Positions 49,098-62,646 of a DNA stretch of 64,000 nt are shown piece by piece (within the stretch, counting starts at the first letter, position 1; each line of letters begins with the position of its first letter). The position numbers were made by a program, and so were the translations under genes. This stretch comes from Nocardia huaxiensis. Its GTDB lineage: Bacteria > Actinomycetota > Actinomycetes > Mycobacteriales > Mycobacteriaceae. Under the pieces are notes generated by a model. That model saw nothing but the letters and a program-made list of their open reading frames with translations. It had not been told where the DNA came from and made no database searches. The stretch lies in NCBI RefSeq assembly GCF_013744875.1, contig NZ_CP059399.1, forward strand, positions 6,076,001 to 6,140,000, in the 5' to 3' direction.

Positions 49098-50299
49098 GTG
49101 TTGCGCTGGATAACTGCCGGAGAATCCCATGGCCCTGCTCTCGTCACGATCGTCGAGGGGATGGTGGCCGGTGTCGAGGTGACGTCCTCCGATATCGCCG
49201 AGCAGTTGGCGCGGCGTCGGCTCGGGTACGGACGCGGCGCGCGCATGAAGTTCGAAGCCGATGTGGTGACCATGATCGGCGGTGTGCGCCACGGCCGCAC
49301 CATGGGTGGTCCGGTGGCTATCGAGGTCGCCAACTCGGAGTGGCCGAAGTGGACCCAGGTCATGTCGGCGGATCCGGTGGATCAGTCCGAACTGGCCGAG
49401 ATGGCCCGCAATGCGCCGCTCACCCGGCCCCGCCCCGGCCATGCCGATTACTCGGGCATGCTCAAGTACGGCTTCGACGATGCCCGGAATGTGCTGGAGC
49501 GCGCCAGCGCTCGCGAAACCGCGGCGCGTGTGGCCGCGGGCACCGTGGCCAAGAACTTCCTGCGCCAGGCCCTCGGCGCCGAGGTGATCTCGCATGTGGT
49601 GTCCATCGGCACCGCGGCCAACACCACCGGTGTGGTGCCGACCGCCGCCGATCTGGCCGCCATCGACGAGAGCCAGGTGCGTTGCTTCGACAAGGCCGCC
49701 GAGGCCGCCATGATCGCCGAGATCGAGGCCGCCAAGAAGGACGGCGACACCCTGGGCGGTGTGGTCGAGGTGGTCATCGAGGGGCTGCCGGTCGGGCTGG
49801 GCTCGTTCACCAGCGGTGAGGCGCGCCTGGATTCGCGACTAGCGGCCGCGCTCATGGGCATTCAGGCCATCAAGGGTGTCGAGGTGGGCGATGGTTTCGA
49901 GACCGCGCGCCGCCGCGGCAGCCAGGCCCACGACGAGATGAAGCCGGGCCCGGATGGCGTGCTGCGCTCGACCAACCGCGCGGGCGGTCTCGAAGGCGGC
50001 ATGACCAATGGCGAGGCGCTGCGCGTGCGCGCGGCCATGAAGCCGATCTCCACCGTGCCGCGGGCGCTGTCCACGGTCGACATGTCGACCGGCGGCGAGG
50101 CCGTGGCCATCCACCAGCGCTCGGATGTGTGCGCGGTGCCGGCGGCCGGTGTGGTGGCCGAGGCCATGGTGGCGCTGGTTGTCGCGCAGGCCGTGCTGGA
50201 GAAGTTCGGTGGCGACTCGCTGCCGGAGACGGTGGACAACATCAATGCCTACCTCAAGCGCATCAATGCTCGCCCGCACGTTCCGGGCAACGCACCGCA

Positions 50300-50303
<4 letters not shown>
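49098..50303 (+). CDS. aroC: Chorismate synthase
   Basis: AroC makes chorismate from EPSP with reduced FMN. The signatures [17 protein letters not shown] and [12 protein letters not shown] are present, plus a C-terminal [11 protein letters not shown]. Length (401) is normal. Start is GTG with GGAAGGAT 7 bases upstream. The stop overlaps the aroK start. Confidence 0.97.
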
Positions 50304-52649
<2,346 letters not shown>

Positions 52650-52670
52650 CGGCAGACCCTGAAAGCAGAA

Positions 52671-52703
52671 GGGCCGCATCCACTTCCGAAGTGGATGCGG
52701 CCC
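52671..52703. terminator. Bidirectional terminator between aroB and the convergent B-4DMT gene
   Basis: Perfect 16-base arms (GGGCCGCATCCACTTC and its complement) around a single C, 21 bp after aroB and 19 bp before the convergent stop, with an A-rich flank on the left (AAAGCAGAA) that gives a T-tract for the minus-strand gene. Confidence 0.8.
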
Positions 52704-52722
52704 CTGCCGTTGCAGCGGAGGA

Positions 52723-53208
52723 TCAGACGCCCGCCGGTTCCTTGTTCAGGACGACGGTATCGGCCTCCGGACCGCCGGCTTTCTTGGCGTCGCGGCCCAC
52801 CAGGTAGCGGCCCAGCGCCACACCGGCCACCGCGGGCACGAAGATCAGCAGGACGATGAACGACGCCGCCGAGGTGATCTCGAAGAGCAGGCCGTTGTCG
52901 CCCAGATCGAACTTGGGCAGGAAGTCCAGCAGCCACGACACCAGGCTGCTGCCCAGGCCACCGGCGAGGGCGGCCTTGAGCCAGCGCATGGTCAGATCGG
53001 TGCCGTGTTCCGGATCCGGATGCGCCTTGCGATCGGCCCGCCCATCCAGCACACCCCAGGTGACGACCGCGCCGAGCAGCACGATCAGGCACAGGATCCG
53101 CAGCCACGAACCACTGGTCGGCCAGTACACCATCGCGAAGCCGAGCACGGTGCGCAGACCAACGGTCAGCGCTCCCAGAACCACAGCGCGAAAAACCCAC
53201 GCATTCAT
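52723..53208 (-). CDS. B-4DMT-type four-helix membrane protein
   Basis: This 161-residue protein has four hydrophobic helices, consistent with the B-4DMT transporter family found beside the aro genes in mycobacteria (Rv2536). The substrate is unknown. ATG 53208 was chosen because AAGGTGA lies 5 bases upstream and a 41-residue N-terminal addition from 53331 would be implausible. Confidence 0.78.
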   Translation of the reverse strand: MNAWVFRAVVLGALTVGLRTVLGFAMVYWPTSGSWLRILCLIVLLGAVVTWGVLDGRADRKAHPDPEHGTDLTMRWLKAALAGGLGSSLVSWLLDFLPKFDLGDNGLLFEITSAASFIVLLIFVPAVAGVALGRYLVGRDAKKAGGPEADTVVLNKEPAGV

Positions 53209-53399
53209 GGTGATCACCTTAGCCGGTTCCCAGCGGTCAGAGAATTGGAACCGGTTACAGAACTTCACCCAGCCGTCGCTGATCCGCAAGCCCAGCGGCC
53301 GGAGTTCCCTGAGCAGGGCAAACTCGGTCATAGCGTGATGCTGTCAGTCCGGCATCCGAATGGCACGCAGGCGCGCTGCGCCACGCGGATCGGTCTCGC

Positions 53400-54227
53400 T
53401 CAGACCTCGAGGGCGGCGATCATGGCCTCGCGCGGGGCGGGCTTGCCGGTGAACTGTTCGACCTGGCCGTAGGCCTGGTTGAGCAGCATTTCCAGGCCGC
53501 TGATCACCTTGTTGCCCGCGCGGGTGACGGCTTCGGCGAGCGGGGTGGGCCAGGGGTTGTAGATGGCGTCGAGGACGATCGGGGCCACGGCGACCGAATC
53601 CGCCACGGGCGCAGCGCCATTGGCGGGGACGGTGCTGACGACGGCGTCGACGTCACTGCACACGAAAAGCAGTGACTCGGCGTCGAAGTCGATGATTTCG
53701 GCCGAAAGACCAAGGCGCTCGGCCAGATCCAGGGTGTCGGCGGCGCGGGACCTGTCGCGGGCGACGATGGTCAAGGTGTGCGCGCCCAGTTCGGCCAGGG
53801 CGAGGATCGCGGGGCGGGCGGTGCCGCCGGCGCCGAGCACGACGGCACGCTCGATCTCCTCGACTCCCCCGCCCTGCAATGCGCCGCGCACGCCGTCCAC
53901 GTCGGTGCAGTCGGCGCGCCAGCCGTTCTCGGTGCGCAGCAGGGTGTTCGCCGAGCCCACGAGTTCGGCGCGGTCGGTGCGCTCATCGGCGTAGTCCAGG
54001 GCCGCGACCTTGCCGGGCATGGTCACCGACAGACCGACCCACTCCGGGCCGAGCCCGTCGACCAGCCCGGGTAGCTGTTCGCCGGTGCACTCGATGCGCT
54101 CGTAGGTCCAGTCCAGTCCGAGCGCACGGTACGCCGCGAGATGCAGTTGCGGTGAGCGCGAATGCGATATGGGGCTGCCCAGCACCGCCGCCTTGCGAAC
54201 CTCACCGTCCACTGTCGAGAATCCCAC
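53400..54227 (-). CDS. aroE: Shikimate dehydrogenase
   Basis: AroE reduces 3-dehydroshikimate with NADPH. SPISHSRSP (substrate), the catalytic Lys in VTMPGK and Asp in DCTDVDG, and the cofactor motif GAGGTAR are present. Its start lies 26 bp inside the 3' end of mltG, so translation is likely coupled in the ruvX-mltG-aroE unit. Confidence 0.95.
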   Translation of the reverse strand: MGFSTVDGEVRKAAVLGSPISHSRSPQLHLAAYRALGLDWTYERIECTGEQLPGLVDGLGPEWVGLSVTMPGKVAALDYADERTDRAELVGSANTLLRTENGWRADCTDVDGVRGALQGGGVEEIERAVVLGAGGTARPAILALAELGAHTLTIVARDRSRAADTLDLAERLGLSAEIIDFDAESLLFVCSDVDAVVSTVPANGAAPVADSVAVAPIVLDAIYNPWPTPLAEAVTRAGNKVISGLEMLLNQAYGQVEQFTGKPAPREAMIAALEV

Positions 54228-55710
54228 TGTCCTGTGCCTTCTTGATGTTTCGCAGATGCTCGTTGTAGTCCTCGGTGAACAGCGTGGTGCCCTGCTTGTC
54301 CACGGTGACGAAGTACAGCCACGGCCCCGCGGCCGGATTCTCCATGGCCTTCATGGCCTCCAGCGACGGCGAGGAGATGGGTGTCGCGGGCAGCCCGGCC
54401 ATGGCGTAGGTGTTCCACGGGTTCTTGCGCGCCCGGTCGGCGTCGGTGGTGGCGACCTCGGTCTTGTCGAGGGTGTAGTTGACCGTCGAGTCGAACTGCA
54501 GCGGCTGGTCCACCGCGAGCCGGTTCACGATGACCCGCGCGACCTTGGACATGTCGTTCGGCTTGGCCTCGCGTTCCACCAGGGACGCGGCGATCAGCGT
54601 GTCGTAGGGCTGCAGGCCGTTGGCCTTGCCCGATTGCAGCAGCCCGGTGGCCTCGTAGCGCGCGGCGCTCTCGGTGATGAGCTGGCGCAGAATCTGTTCC
54701 GGCGAGCCGGTCGGATCGAAGTCGAGGGTGCCCGCGGTGATCAGGCCCTCGAGCCGCCGCGATGGGTCGGGCACGTTCTTGACCCGGTCCATGGCCCAGG
54801 TGGGCACGCCGAGCGCGGTCAGGTCCGCGGTGGTGCCGGCCTGGTTGAGCTGTTCGTAGGTCACGCATTTCGCGGTGGCGCCGGTGCCGACACAGCTGGC
54901 CTCGGCGATCTTGCGGTAGATGCCGTGCTTGGGGGCGTCGGTCTGCACGTCCGCGGAGTCGTGCAGCTGGCGGCCCGCCGAGATCACCACATTGCCGACC
55001 CGCGAATCCTTGCCGACCAGTGCGGTGACCGCTTCGGCGGCCGGGCTGTGGGTGGCGATGGAGTAGTAGCCCGGCTGCACCGAGTTCATGCCCGAATTCT
55101 TCACGGCCGCTTCGTAGAACGCACCGCTGGAGGCGACCACGCCCTTGTCGTACATGCTCTTGGCGATCTGGGTGGCGGTGTCGCCGTCCTTCACCTGCAC
55201 GATGGCGAGCGGTCCGAGCTCTCCGGCGGCGAAATCCTCCGGCGGGGTGAACCGGTTCATGAGCTTCATGGCCGCGAAACCCGCTGCGCCGACGAACAAT
55301 ACGACGAAGACACCGGCGATGACGAACATGTTGCGACGGCGGCGCTTGCGTTCGGCCGCCTTGCGGGAGGCCACGCGCGACTTGGCGCGCGAGCCGCGCC
55401 CGGAGCCGCGCCCGCCGGAACGCGATCGGCCCACGCGTTCGCGGCCGGTGGGTTCGGCCGCCGGGCGAGCCGCGCGCCGGCGGGGCGCGGGCTCCTCCTC
55501 GTACTCGTCGTCGTAGTCGACGTAGGTGCCGTGACCGGCGTAGCGTCCGTCGTCCTCGGCGAACTGCTCGTCGTCATCGGTGTAGCGCGGGATGACGGTG
55601 GTGTCGTCCTCGTGGTCGTCCGCGTCGGCCCAGTCCAGATCGTCCCGGCGGTAGCGGCGTTCCGCGTTCTGCCGGTAGCGTTCCTCGGCTCGCGTCCAAC
55701 GGTCGGTCAT
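54202..55710 (-). CDS. mltG: Endolytic murein transglycosylase MltG
   Basis: MltG cleaves nascent peptidoglycan and ends glycan synthesis. The 502-residue protein has a cytosolic, charged and disordered N-terminus (1-125), one transmembrane helix (about 127-150) and a YceG/MltG domain with a LysM-like subdomain; the catalytic Glu is in SLVEREA. It overlaps both ruvX upstream (ATGA) and aroE downstream. Confidence 0.93.
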   Translation of the reverse strand: MTDRWTRAEERYRQNAERRYRRDDLDWADADDHEDDTTVIPRYTDDDEQFAEDDGRYAGHGTYVDYDDEYEEEPAPRRRAARPAAEPTGRERVGRSRSGGRGSGRGSRAKSRVASRKAAERKRRRRNMFVIAGVFVVLFVGAAGFAAMKLMNRFTPPEDFAAGELGPLAIVQVKDGDTATQIAKSMYDKGVVASSGAFYEAAVKNSGMNSVQPGYYSIATHSPAAEAVTALVGKDSRVGNVVISAGRQLHDSADVQTDAPKHGIYRKIAEASCVGTGATAKCVTYEQLNQAGTTADLTALGVPTWAMDRVKNVPDPSRRLEGLITAGTLDFDPTGSPEQILRQLITESAARYEATGLLQSGKANGLQPYDTLIAASLVEREAKPNDMSKVARVIVNRLAVDQPLQFDSTVNYTLDKTEVATTDADRARKNPWNTYAMAGLPATPISSPSLEAMKAMENPAAGPWLYFVTVDKQGTTLFTEDYNEHLRNIKKAQDSGILDSGR

Positions 55711-56237
55711 GCATCATCCTCGCGCGGCTTCACTTGCGAACTCCGTTCGTCCAACCATCCCTGCAGGATCGATACGGCGGCCGCTTGATCGATGACCTGC
55801 CGCTGCCCGCGAGCGCGAACTCCGCTGTCCCGCAACGCGCGTGCAGCAGACACCGTAGTCAAACGTTCGTCGGAAAGTCGCACCGGCACCGGTGCGATCA
55901 GGCTCCGCAAACGGCCCGCGAAGGTGGCCGCCAGCTTAGCCGAAGACCCGCTTTCGCCGCGTAAGGTGCGCGGCAAGCCCACGATCACTTCCACGGCCTC
56001 GTACTCCCGCACAATCTCGGCAATTCGCCCGAGGTCGGGTGCGAGCTCACCGGGCCGCACTTTTTTCGCGCGCGGCACGGTCTCCACCGGCGTGGCGAGG
56101 ACACCGTCGGGATCGCTGGAGGCGACACCGATGCGGACGGAGCCCACATCGATGCCGATCCGCCGTCCACGCCCCGGATCATCCTCGCAATTGGGACGAT
56201 CCGCAGTGAATTGCTGTCCAGAGTCGGCAGACATCAC
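55707..56237 (-). CDS. ruvX: Holliday-junction-resolvase-like protein RuvX (YqgF)
   Basis: This RNase H-fold protein is thought to process rRNA or branched DNA; the role is debated. It has the metal-binding [24 protein letters not shown] and SDERLTT motifs. The first 25 residues are poorly conserved, so a later start is possible. The gene overlaps alaS and mltG by 4 bases each, forming one operon with them. Confidence 0.92.
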   Translation of the reverse strand: MMSADSGQQFTADRPNCEDDPGRGRRIGIDVGSVRIGVASSDPDGVLATPVETVPRAKKVRPGELAPDLGRIAEIVREYEAVEVIVGLPRTLRGESGSSAKLAATFAGRLRSLIAPVPVRLSDERLTTVSAARALRDSGVRARGQRQVIDQAAAVSILQGWLDERSSQVKPREDDA

Positions 56238-58903
56238 CCGGCGAGCTCGGCCACCCGCGCACGTACCGCGGCCAGACCGGCCTCGATTCCCGACGGATCC
56301 GAACCCGCGCCCTGCGCCATCTCCGGCTTGCCGCCACCGCGACCGGAAATGCTCGGACCGAAGGCCGACACCAGGTCACCGGCCTTGAAACCGAGCTCCT
56401 GCGCGGCCTTGGACACGGCCACCACGAACGGCACCTTGCCGTCGGCATTGCCCAGCAGCACCACCACGGCGGGCTCGGAACCCAAGCGGCCCTTGATATC
56501 CGAGACCAGCGTGCGCAGGTCGCCCGCACCGACGCCCGCGGGCGCGGCGGCGGCGACCAGCAGCACCTTGCCGACGCGCTGGGCGTTCTCGACGAAGGTG
56601 CCCGCGCTGGACAGCACGGCCGCCATCTTGGTGCGCTCGAGCTCCTTCTCGGCCACGCGCAGGCGCTCGACGAGCTGCTCGACGCGTCCCGGCACCTCTT
56701 CCGAGGGCACCTTCAGCGAGGAGGCGATACCGGCCAGCAGCGCACGCTCCTTGGCCAGGTACTTGTAGGAATCCAGGCCCACGAAGGCTTCCACGCGGCG
56801 CACACCCGAACCGACCGAGGACTCACCCAGCAGGGTGATCGGGCCGATCTGCGAGGAGTGCTGCACGTGCGTGCCGCCGCAGAGCTCCATGGAGAACGGT
56901 CCGCCGATCTCCACGACACGCACCTCGTCGCCGTAGTTCTCGCCGAACAGCGCCATGGCGCCCATCTTCTTGGCCGACGGCAGGTCGGTGATGAAGGTGT
57001 TCACACTGAAGTTTTCGGCGACGGCGTCGTTGGAGATGGCTTCGATATCGGCCTTCTGCTGTTCGGTCAGCTGACCCTGCCAGTTGAAGTCGAAGCGCAG
57101 ATAGCCCGGCTTGTTCATGGAGCCGGCCTGAACGGCGTTGGGGCCCAAGACCTGTCGCAGCGCGGCATGCACCATGTGGGTGCCCGAGTGGCCCTGAGTC
57201 GCACCCCGGCGCCAGGACGGATCGACCTGCGCGAGCACGGTGTCGCCCTCGACGATCTGCCCGGCCTCGACCGTGGACTTGTGCACCCACAGCTTCTTGG
57301 CGATCTTCTGCACATCGTTGACGTGCACCTTCAGCCCGCTCGAGGACACGATCGAACCGCGGTCGGCGATCTGGCCGCCGGACTCGGCGTACAGCGGCGA
57401 CCGGTCCAGGATGACCTCGACCTCGCTGCCCTCCTCGGCGACCGGCACCCGCACGCCATCCTTGATGAGCGCGAGAACCGTTGCCTCGGTGGCCAGTTCG
57501 TCGAAACCGGTGAACTCGGTCGGACCGCGGTCGACGAACTCCTTGTAGATGGTCAGATCCGCGTGCGCGTGCTTGCGGGCCTGCGCGTCGGCCTTGGCGC
57601 GGGCGCGCTGCTCGGCCATGAGCGAGCGGAAGCCCTCCTCGTCGACCGAAAGCCCGGCCTCGGAAGCCATTTCGAGGGTCAGGTCGATGGGGAAGCCGTA
57701 GGTGTCGTGCAGCGTGAACGCCTCGGAACCGGCCAAAGTCTTTCCGCCGGAAGCCTTCACCTCGGACACTGCATCGTCGAACAGCTTCGATCCGGTGTTC
57801 AGCGTCTTGAGGAACGCCGTCTCCTCGCCCACCGCCACGGTCTGGATGCGCTTGAAGTCGGTGGCCAGCTCCGGGTAGGACGGCGACATGAGTTCGCTGA
57901 CGACCTGCATGAACTCGGCCATCACCGGCTTGTCGGCGCCCAGCAGGCGCGCCGAGCGGACGATGCGGCGCAGCAGGCGGCGCAGCACGTAGCCGCGGCC
58001 GTCGTTGCCCGGGTTCACGCCGTCGGCAATCAGCATGGCCGAGCTGCGCACATGGTCGGCGATGACGCGGAAGCGCACATCGTCGGCGTGCTCGACACCG
58101 TAGGAGCGGCCGGTCAGTTCCTCGGCCTTGTCGATGATCGGGCGCAGCAGATCGGTCTCGTAGACGTTCTCCACACCCTGCAGCAGCATGGCGACGCGCT
58201 CGACGCCCATGCCGGTGTCGATGTTCTTCTTGGGCAGCGACCCGATCGGCGGGAAGCCCAGCTTGGGGCTGTCCTCACCACGGATGTCCTGCATGAACAC
58301 CAGGTTCCAGATCTCGAGGTAGCGATCCTCGTCGGCGACCGGGCCGCCTTCCTTGCCGTAGGCCGGGCCGCGATCGAAGTAGATCTCCGAGCAGGGGCCG
58401 CCGGGACCGGGCACGCCCATATCCCAGTAGTTGTCCTTGCCGTCGCGGAACTGGATGCGCTCCTTGGGAATTCCGGCCACCCGATGCCAGATCTCGGCCG
58501 CTTCCGGATCGGATTCGTAGGCGGTGACCCAGATGCGCTCCGGATCGAAACCGAAGCCGCCGTCCTCCTGCGACTTGGTGATCAGCTCCCAGGCGAGGGT
58601 GATGGCCCCCTCCTTGAAGTAGTCACCGAAGGAGAAGTTGCCGGCCATCTGGAAGAACGTATTGTGCCGGGTGGTGACGCCCACCTCTTCGATATCGCCG
58701 GTGCGCACGCACTTCTGCACGCTGGTCGCCCGGGCGTAGGGCGCTGCCTCCTGCCCCAGGAAGTACGGCTTGAACTGGACCATGCCTGCGTTCACGAACA
58801 GCAGGTTGGGGTCGGGCAGGACCAGCGAGGCACTGGGTACCTCGGTGTGTCCGTTCCGAACGAAATGCTCCAGGAAGCGCCGTCGAATCTCGTGGGTCTG
58901 CAC
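56234..58903 (-). CDS. alaS: Alanyl-tRNA synthetase
   Basis: The 889-residue class II synthetase has a catalytic core with [22 protein letters not shown], an editing domain with metal ligands in [11 protein letters not shown] and CGGTH, and a C-terminal DHHA1/C-Ala domain. The GTG at 58903 fits the [14 protein letters not shown]-terminus; an ATG 54 bases upstream gives an implausible leader. No T-box was seen. Confidence 0.97.
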   Translation of the reverse strand: MQTHEIRRRFLEHFVRNGHTEVPSASLVLPDPNLLFVNAGMVQFKPYFLGQEAAPYARATSVQKCVRTGDIEEVGVTTRHNTFFQMAGNFSFGDYFKEGAITLAWELITKSQEDGGFGFDPERIWVTAYESDPEAAEIWHRVAGIPKERIQFRDGKDNYWDMGVPGPGGPCSEIYFDRGPAYGKEGGPVADEDRYLEIWNLVFMQDIRGEDSPKLGFPPIGSLPKKNIDTGMGVERVAMLLQGVENVYETDLLRPIIDKAEELTGRSYGVEHADDVRFRVIADHVRSSAMLIADGVNPGNDGRGYVLRRLLRRIVRSARLLGADKPVMAEFMQVVSELMSPSYPELATDFKRIQTVAVGEETAFLKTLNTGSKLFDDAVSEVKASGGKTLAGSEAFTLHDTYGFPIDLTLEMASEAGLSVDEEGFRSLMAEQRARAKADAQARKHAHADLTIYKEFVDRGPTEFTGFDELATEATVLALIKDGVRVPVAEEGSEVEVILDRSPLYAESGGQIADRGSIVSSSGLKVHVNDVQKIAKKLWVHKSTVEAGQIVEGDTVLAQVDPSWRRGATQGHSGTHMVHAALRQVLGPNAVQAGSMNKPGYLRFDFNWQGQLTEQQKADIEAISNDAVAENFSVNTFITDLPSAKKMGAMALFGENYGDEVRVVEIGGPFSMELCGGTHVQHSSQIGPITLLGESSVGSGVRRVEAFVGLDSYKYLAKERALLAGIASSLKVPSEEVPGRVEQLVERLRVAEKELERTKMAAVLSSAGTFVENAQRVGKVLLVAAAAPAGVGAGDLRTLVSDIKGRLGSEPAVVVLLGNADGKVPFVVAVSKAAQELGFKAGDLVSAFGPSISGRGGGKPEMAQGAGSDPSGIEAGLAAVRARVAELAG

Positions 58904-58956
58904 GACTATCCAGCCTACCGTTCCCGGTCCAGCGGGTTTTAACCCACCACCGGGCA

Positions 58957-59628
58957 ATGGCTACCGTGGTCGGGGTGACTGTGATCCCGGACCCATCCCA
59001 GCGCTTCCCACTGCCGCACGCGCACCGGACCGTGTTCCTGAAACCGCACGTCGAATCGGAGAACATCCAGGTCGGCGACTACACCTACTTCGACGATCCG
59101 GTCGCCGCGACCGAGTTCGAGACCACCAATGTGCTCTATGCCTTCGGGCCGGAGAAGTTGATCATCGGCAAATACTGCGCGATCGCCACCGGGACCCGGT
59201 TCATCATGGCCGGGGCGAACCACGCCACGCAGGGCGTGTCGACGTTTCCGTTCACGATTTTCGGCGGCACCTGGGCCGAGGAAACCATGGACATCATCAC
59301 CTCGATTCCGAGCAAGGGTGACACCGTGGTCGGCAATGACGTGTGGTTCGGCTACAACACGCTGATCATGCCGGGCGTGACCATCGGCGACGGGGCGATC
59401 ATCGCGACCGGTGCGGTGGTGACCGCCGATGTGCCGCCGTACACGATCGTGGGCGGCAATCCGGCACAGGTGGTGAAGCAGCGCTACTCCGATGCGGATG
59501 TGGCGCGGCTGCTGCGGGCCGCATGGTGGGACTGGCCGGTGGAGCTCGTGACCGAGCATGTGCGCGCGATCATGGCGGGCACCCCGGCCGATATCGAGAA
59601 GATCGCCGGCGACAGCGGCCTGATCTGA
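58957..59628 (+). CDS. Vat-like xenobiotic O-acetyltransferase (CatB family, left-handed beta-helix)
   Basis: This 223-residue hexapeptide-repeat acetyltransferase is colinear with Vat streptogramin acetyltransferases: [29 protein letters not shown] (with the catalytic His), [41 protein letters not shown] and WWDWP. GTG 58975 is an alternative start. It could inactivate an antibiotic or acetylate another sugar/hydroxyl. It is divergent from alaS, 53 bp away. Confidence 0.86.
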   Translation: MATVVGVTVIPDPSQRFPLPHAHRTVFLKPHVESENIQVGDYTYFDDPVAATEFETTNVLYAFGPEKLIIGKYCAIATGTRFIMAGANHATQGVSTFPFTIFGGTWAEETMDIITSIPSKGDTVVGNDVWFGYNTLIMPGVTIGDGAIIATGAVVTADVPPYTIVGGNPAQVVKQRYSDADVARLLRAAWWDWPVELVTEHVRAIMAGTPADIEKIAGDSGLI

Positions 59629-59637
59629 GTGAACGGG

Positions 59638-59666
59638 TGGTGGGGCTGCGTGCGGTAGCCCCACCA
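59638..59666. terminator. Bidirectional hairpin between the acetyltransferase and kshA
   Basis: Arms TGGTGGGGCT / AGCCCCACCA with a 9-base loop, 9 bp after one stop and 7 bp before the other. No clear T-run. Confidence 0.5.
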
Positions 59667-59673
59667 TCCGCGA

Positions 59674-60924
59674 TCAGCTCGCCGCGCCCTCGAGCTCGGC
59701 CCCGGGCGACGCGTTCGCCACGCCTTCCGCCTCGGCCACCAGCGCCTCGTTCTCCGCACGCTGCCGCAGGTTCTCGGCGACCTCCGCCTCCCACGCCTCA
59801 TTGGCCTTGGTGGTGTCGACCTCGAATTCGAAGCGCGCCACCGACTTCGGGTCGATATCGGCGACGTCCACATAGAACTGCTCGTACCAGCGGCGCAGCT
59901 GGTAGACCGGGCCGTCCTCTTCGCACAGCAGCGGATTGTCGATCTTGGTCTTGTGCTTCCAGATCTCGACATCCTGCTGGAAGCCGACGCTCACGCCCTC
60001 CGCCAGCTGCTCGGAGAACGCCTGCACGTGCTCCTCGGGCAGATCCTTCGGCTTCTCCAGGCTGACACCCCACATGAGCACGAACGAATCCTGCGTCACC
60101 GGGTAGTGGCAGTTGATCAGAACCGTCTTGATCTTGAAGCCGCCGTAGTTGTTCAGCATCGGATTGATCATGTACGAGGGCCCGAAATACGAAGCCTCGG
60201 AATCGATCATCACGTCCAGGCCGCTCTCGGCGGCCATGCCGATATCGGGGCGGCCCTTGGTGATCAGGTACTGGGTGGCGACATGACCTTCGAAGACGTT
60301 CTTGAAGAAGGTCGGGAAGGCGTAGTGCACATAGAAGAAGTGCGCCATGTCCACGACATTGTCGATGATCTCGCGGCAGTTCGAGCCCTCGATCAGCACC
60401 GAGTTCCACTGCCACTCGGTCCAGCCCTCGGCGACCTCCTCGACGCCGGTGCCGTCGGCCGCGGTGTACGCGCCCGGCACGTACGGGATGGTCACCTCCG
60501 CCGGCGGCGGGTTGCCCTCGTGGTCGTGCCACACGAACAACTGACCATTGCGTTCCAGGGTGGTCCAGGTGCGGGTGCGGGCCAGCGGCGGCACCCGGCG
60601 GGCGTACGGGATCTGCTTGCACTTGCCGTCGCCGCCCCAGCGCCAGTCGTGGAACGGGCAGGCGACCTCGTCACCCTTGATCGTGCCCATCGACAGGTCG
60701 CCGCCGAGGTGGCGGCAGTAGGCGTCGAGCACCTTCAGATCGCCGCTGCTGTCGGCGAATACGACCAGCTTGGTGCCGAACGCCTTGACCGAGTGTGGTT
60801 TTCCGTCCCGGAAATCCTTGCTCAGGCCCAGGCAGTGCCAGCCCCGGGCGTACCGGGTGGGCGCGCCGCCCACATCGATCTCACGAACCTTGCCGCGGGG
60901 TCCCGGTGGGGTCGGTGCAGTCAT
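59674..60924 (-). CDS. kshA: Rieske oxygenase, probable 3-ketosteroid-9-alpha-hydroxylase oxygenase (KshA)
   Basis: KshA hydroxylates C9 of 3-ketosteroids during ring-opening steroid degradation. Visible are the Rieske 2Fe-2S ligands CRHLGG and CPFHDW, and the mononuclear iron triad region NVVDMAHFFYVHY. Length (416) and the C-terminal VYQLRRWYEQFYVD match KshA. No reductase (kshB) or other steroid gene is in the window. A 20-bp palindrome lies upstream. The ATG at 60924 follows CAGGGAA. Confidence 0.88.
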   Translation of the reverse strand: MTAPTPPGPRGKVREIDVGGAPTRYARGWHCLGLSKDFRDGKPHSVKAFGTKLVVFADSSGDLKVLDAYCRHLGGDLSMGTIKGDEVACPFHDWRWGGDGKCKQIPYARRVPPLARTRTWTTLERNGQLFVWHDHEGNPPPAEVTIPYVPGAYTAADGTGVEEVAEGWTEWQWNSVLIEGSNCREIIDNVVDMAHFFYVHYAFPTFFKNVFEGHVATQYLITKGRPDIGMAAESGLDVMIDSEASYFGPSYMINPMLNNYGGFKIKTVLINCHYPVTQDSFVLMWGVSLEKPKDLPEEHVQAFSEQLAEGVSVGFQQDVEIWKHKTKIDNPLLCEEDGPVYQLRRWYEQFYVDVADIDPKSVARFEFEVDTTKANEAWEAEVAENLRQRAENEALVAEAEGVANASPGAELEGAAS

Positions 60925-61044
60925 GTGTATTCCCTGATTCCCTCGCCCCGACGTACCAACCTCGGGGTGCTCCAACGGAATCAGTTGATCATGACCGGTT
61001 GCACCTTTCCTGCTTCATGTCGCGAACCCCACACCGCGAGACCC

Positions 61045-61064
61045 CCGATGCAAGCTTGCATCGG
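61045..61064. promoter_or_regulatory. Perfect palindrome upstream of kshA
   Basis: CCGATGCAAG/CTTGCATCGG is a perfect 20-bp palindrome 121 bp ahead of the kshA ATG and 40 bp after the rarA stop. It fits neither the KstR nor the KstR2 consensus, as the CAAG and CTTG halves lack the two-base spacer. Operator function is inferred. Confidence 0.5.
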
Positions 61065-61103
61065 CTGCATTTCCGCACGATTTGCCTTGCGGTCCACGGT
61101 GAT

Positions 61104-62453
61104 TCACCGGCCGCGCACAATGCGGCGCAGCTTCACCACCCGGGGACCCACCTCGCGCTCGTAACCGTGGTCGGTGGGGTGGTAGTAATCGGTGCCCACC
61201 AGCTCGTCCGGCGGATACTGCTGCGCGAGAACACCATCGGGGTGATCGTGCGGATACTTGTAGCCCTGGGCGTGGCCGAGCGCGGCGGCGCCCGCGTAAT
61301 GCCCGTCGCGCAGATGTGGCGGGACCGCACCGGCCTTACCGGCCGAGATGTCGGCCATGGCCGCGCCGATGCCCTTCACCACCGCACCGGATTTCGGCGC
61401 GGTGGCGATGTGGATGGTGGCCTGGGTCAGGGCCAGCTGCGCCTCGGGCATGCCGACCAGCTGCACCACCTGGGCGGCGGCGACCGCGGTCTGCAGGGCG
61501 GTGGGGTCGGCCATGCCGACCTCCTCGCTGGCTTGAATCATCAAGCGGCGGGCGATGAATCGCGGGTCCTCCCCCGCGCTGATCATGCGGGCCAGATAGT
61601 GCAGGGCGGCATCGACGTCGGAACCGCGCAGGGATTTGATGAACGCGCTGATCACGTCGTAGTGCTGATCACCGGCGCGGTCGTAGCGCACGGCGGCCTT
61701 GTCGACGCTGGCCTCCACCAGTTCGACCCCGACCTTGCCGTCGAGAGAGGACTCGGCGGACGCCTCCAGCGCCGTGAGCGCCCGGCGGGCGTCGCCGCCC
61801 GCGATGCGCACGATGTGGTCGTAGGCCGCGTCGGTGATGTCGTACTCGCCCGCCAGTCCGCGCGGGTCGGCGGCCGCGCGGGTGAGCACCGCGCGAATCT
61901 CGTCCTCGGACAACGATTGCAGTTGCAAGACGAGCGACCGTGACAGCAGCGCGGACACCACGGAGAACGAGGGGTTCTCCGTCGTCGCGCCGACCAGCAG
62001 CACAATGCGATTCTCGACGGCGGCGAGCAGAGCATCCTGCTGCGTCTTGGAGAAGCGGTGCACCTCGTCGATGAAGAGCACGGTCTGCTCGCCGTGGGCC
62101 AAGCGGCGGCGGGCCAGATCGATGACCGCCCGCACCTCCTTCACCCCGGCCGACAGCGCGGACAGCGCCTCGAAGCGGCGGCCGGTGGCCTGCGACAGCA
62201 GCGAGGCGAGCGTGGTCTTGCCCGTTCCGGGCGGGCCGAACAGCAGCACCGAGGCCGCACCGGATCCTTCCACCAGTCGGCGTAGCGGCGACCCCGGTCC
62301 GAGCAGATGTTGCTGCCCCACCACCTCGTCGAGGGTGCGCGGGCGCATGCGCACGGCCAGCGGTGCGAACTTCTCATCACCGACCGGTCGGCTCGGTACG
62401 AACTCCTCGGATACGGGCTCCGCCTCCGGCGCCGCGAACAGGCCATCACTCAC
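61104..62453 (-). CDS. rarA: Replication-associated recombination ATPase RarA (MgsA)
   Basis: RarA is a clamp-loader-like AAA+ ATPase acting at stalled forks. It has Walker [10 protein letters not shown], Walker [10 protein letters not shown], sensor region GATTENPSF, and the RarA C-terminal tetramerisation domain ([22 protein letters not shown], then [11 protein letters not shown]). The GTG at 62453 was chosen; an ATG 30 bases further up would be less typical. M. tuberculosis has the same gene near alaS (Rv2559c). Confidence 0.94.
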   Translation of the reverse strand: MSDGLFAAPEAEPVSEEFVPSRPVGDEKFAPLAVRMRPRTLDEVVGQQHLLGPGSPLRRLVEGSGAASVLLFGPPGTGKTTLASLLSQATGRRFEALSALSAGVKEVRAVIDLARRRLAHGEQTVLFIDEVHRFSKTQQDALLAAVENRIVLLVGATTENPSFSVVSALLSRSLVLQLQSLSEDEIRAVLTRAAADPRGLAGEYDITDAAYDHIVRIAGGDARRALTALEASAESSLDGKVGVELVEASVDKAAVRYDRAGDQHYDVISAFIKSLRGSDVDAALHYLARMISAGEDPRFIARRLMIQASEEVGMADPTALQTAVAAAQVVQLVGMPEAQLALTQATIHIATAPKSGAVVKGIGAAMADISAGKAGAVPPHLRDGHYAGAAALGHAQGYKYPHDHPDGVLAQQYPPDELVGTDYYHPTDHGYEREVGPRVVKLRRIVRGR

Positions 62454-62646
62454 GCGCCCGACCCTACCGACCGGGCCCGACAAGACCGCGTACTCGGGTC
62501 GCGCCGCCCCACCGAGCCCAGCATCCCGGGTGTGCCGCCGCGGTGCTCTACTCTCACCTTCCGTGGCAAACCGTCAGCATCCCGGTAACGAACAATTCAT
62601 CTTGTCCGCTTGCATTCTGGTCGGTTGATCAGTTGTGATCTCAGCC

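Noticed and set aside
60925..61103. KstR or KstR2 box ahead of kshA
   Set aside because: The only strong palindrome lacks the spacer of the KstR2 motif, and no AAC-GTT pattern for KstR was found.
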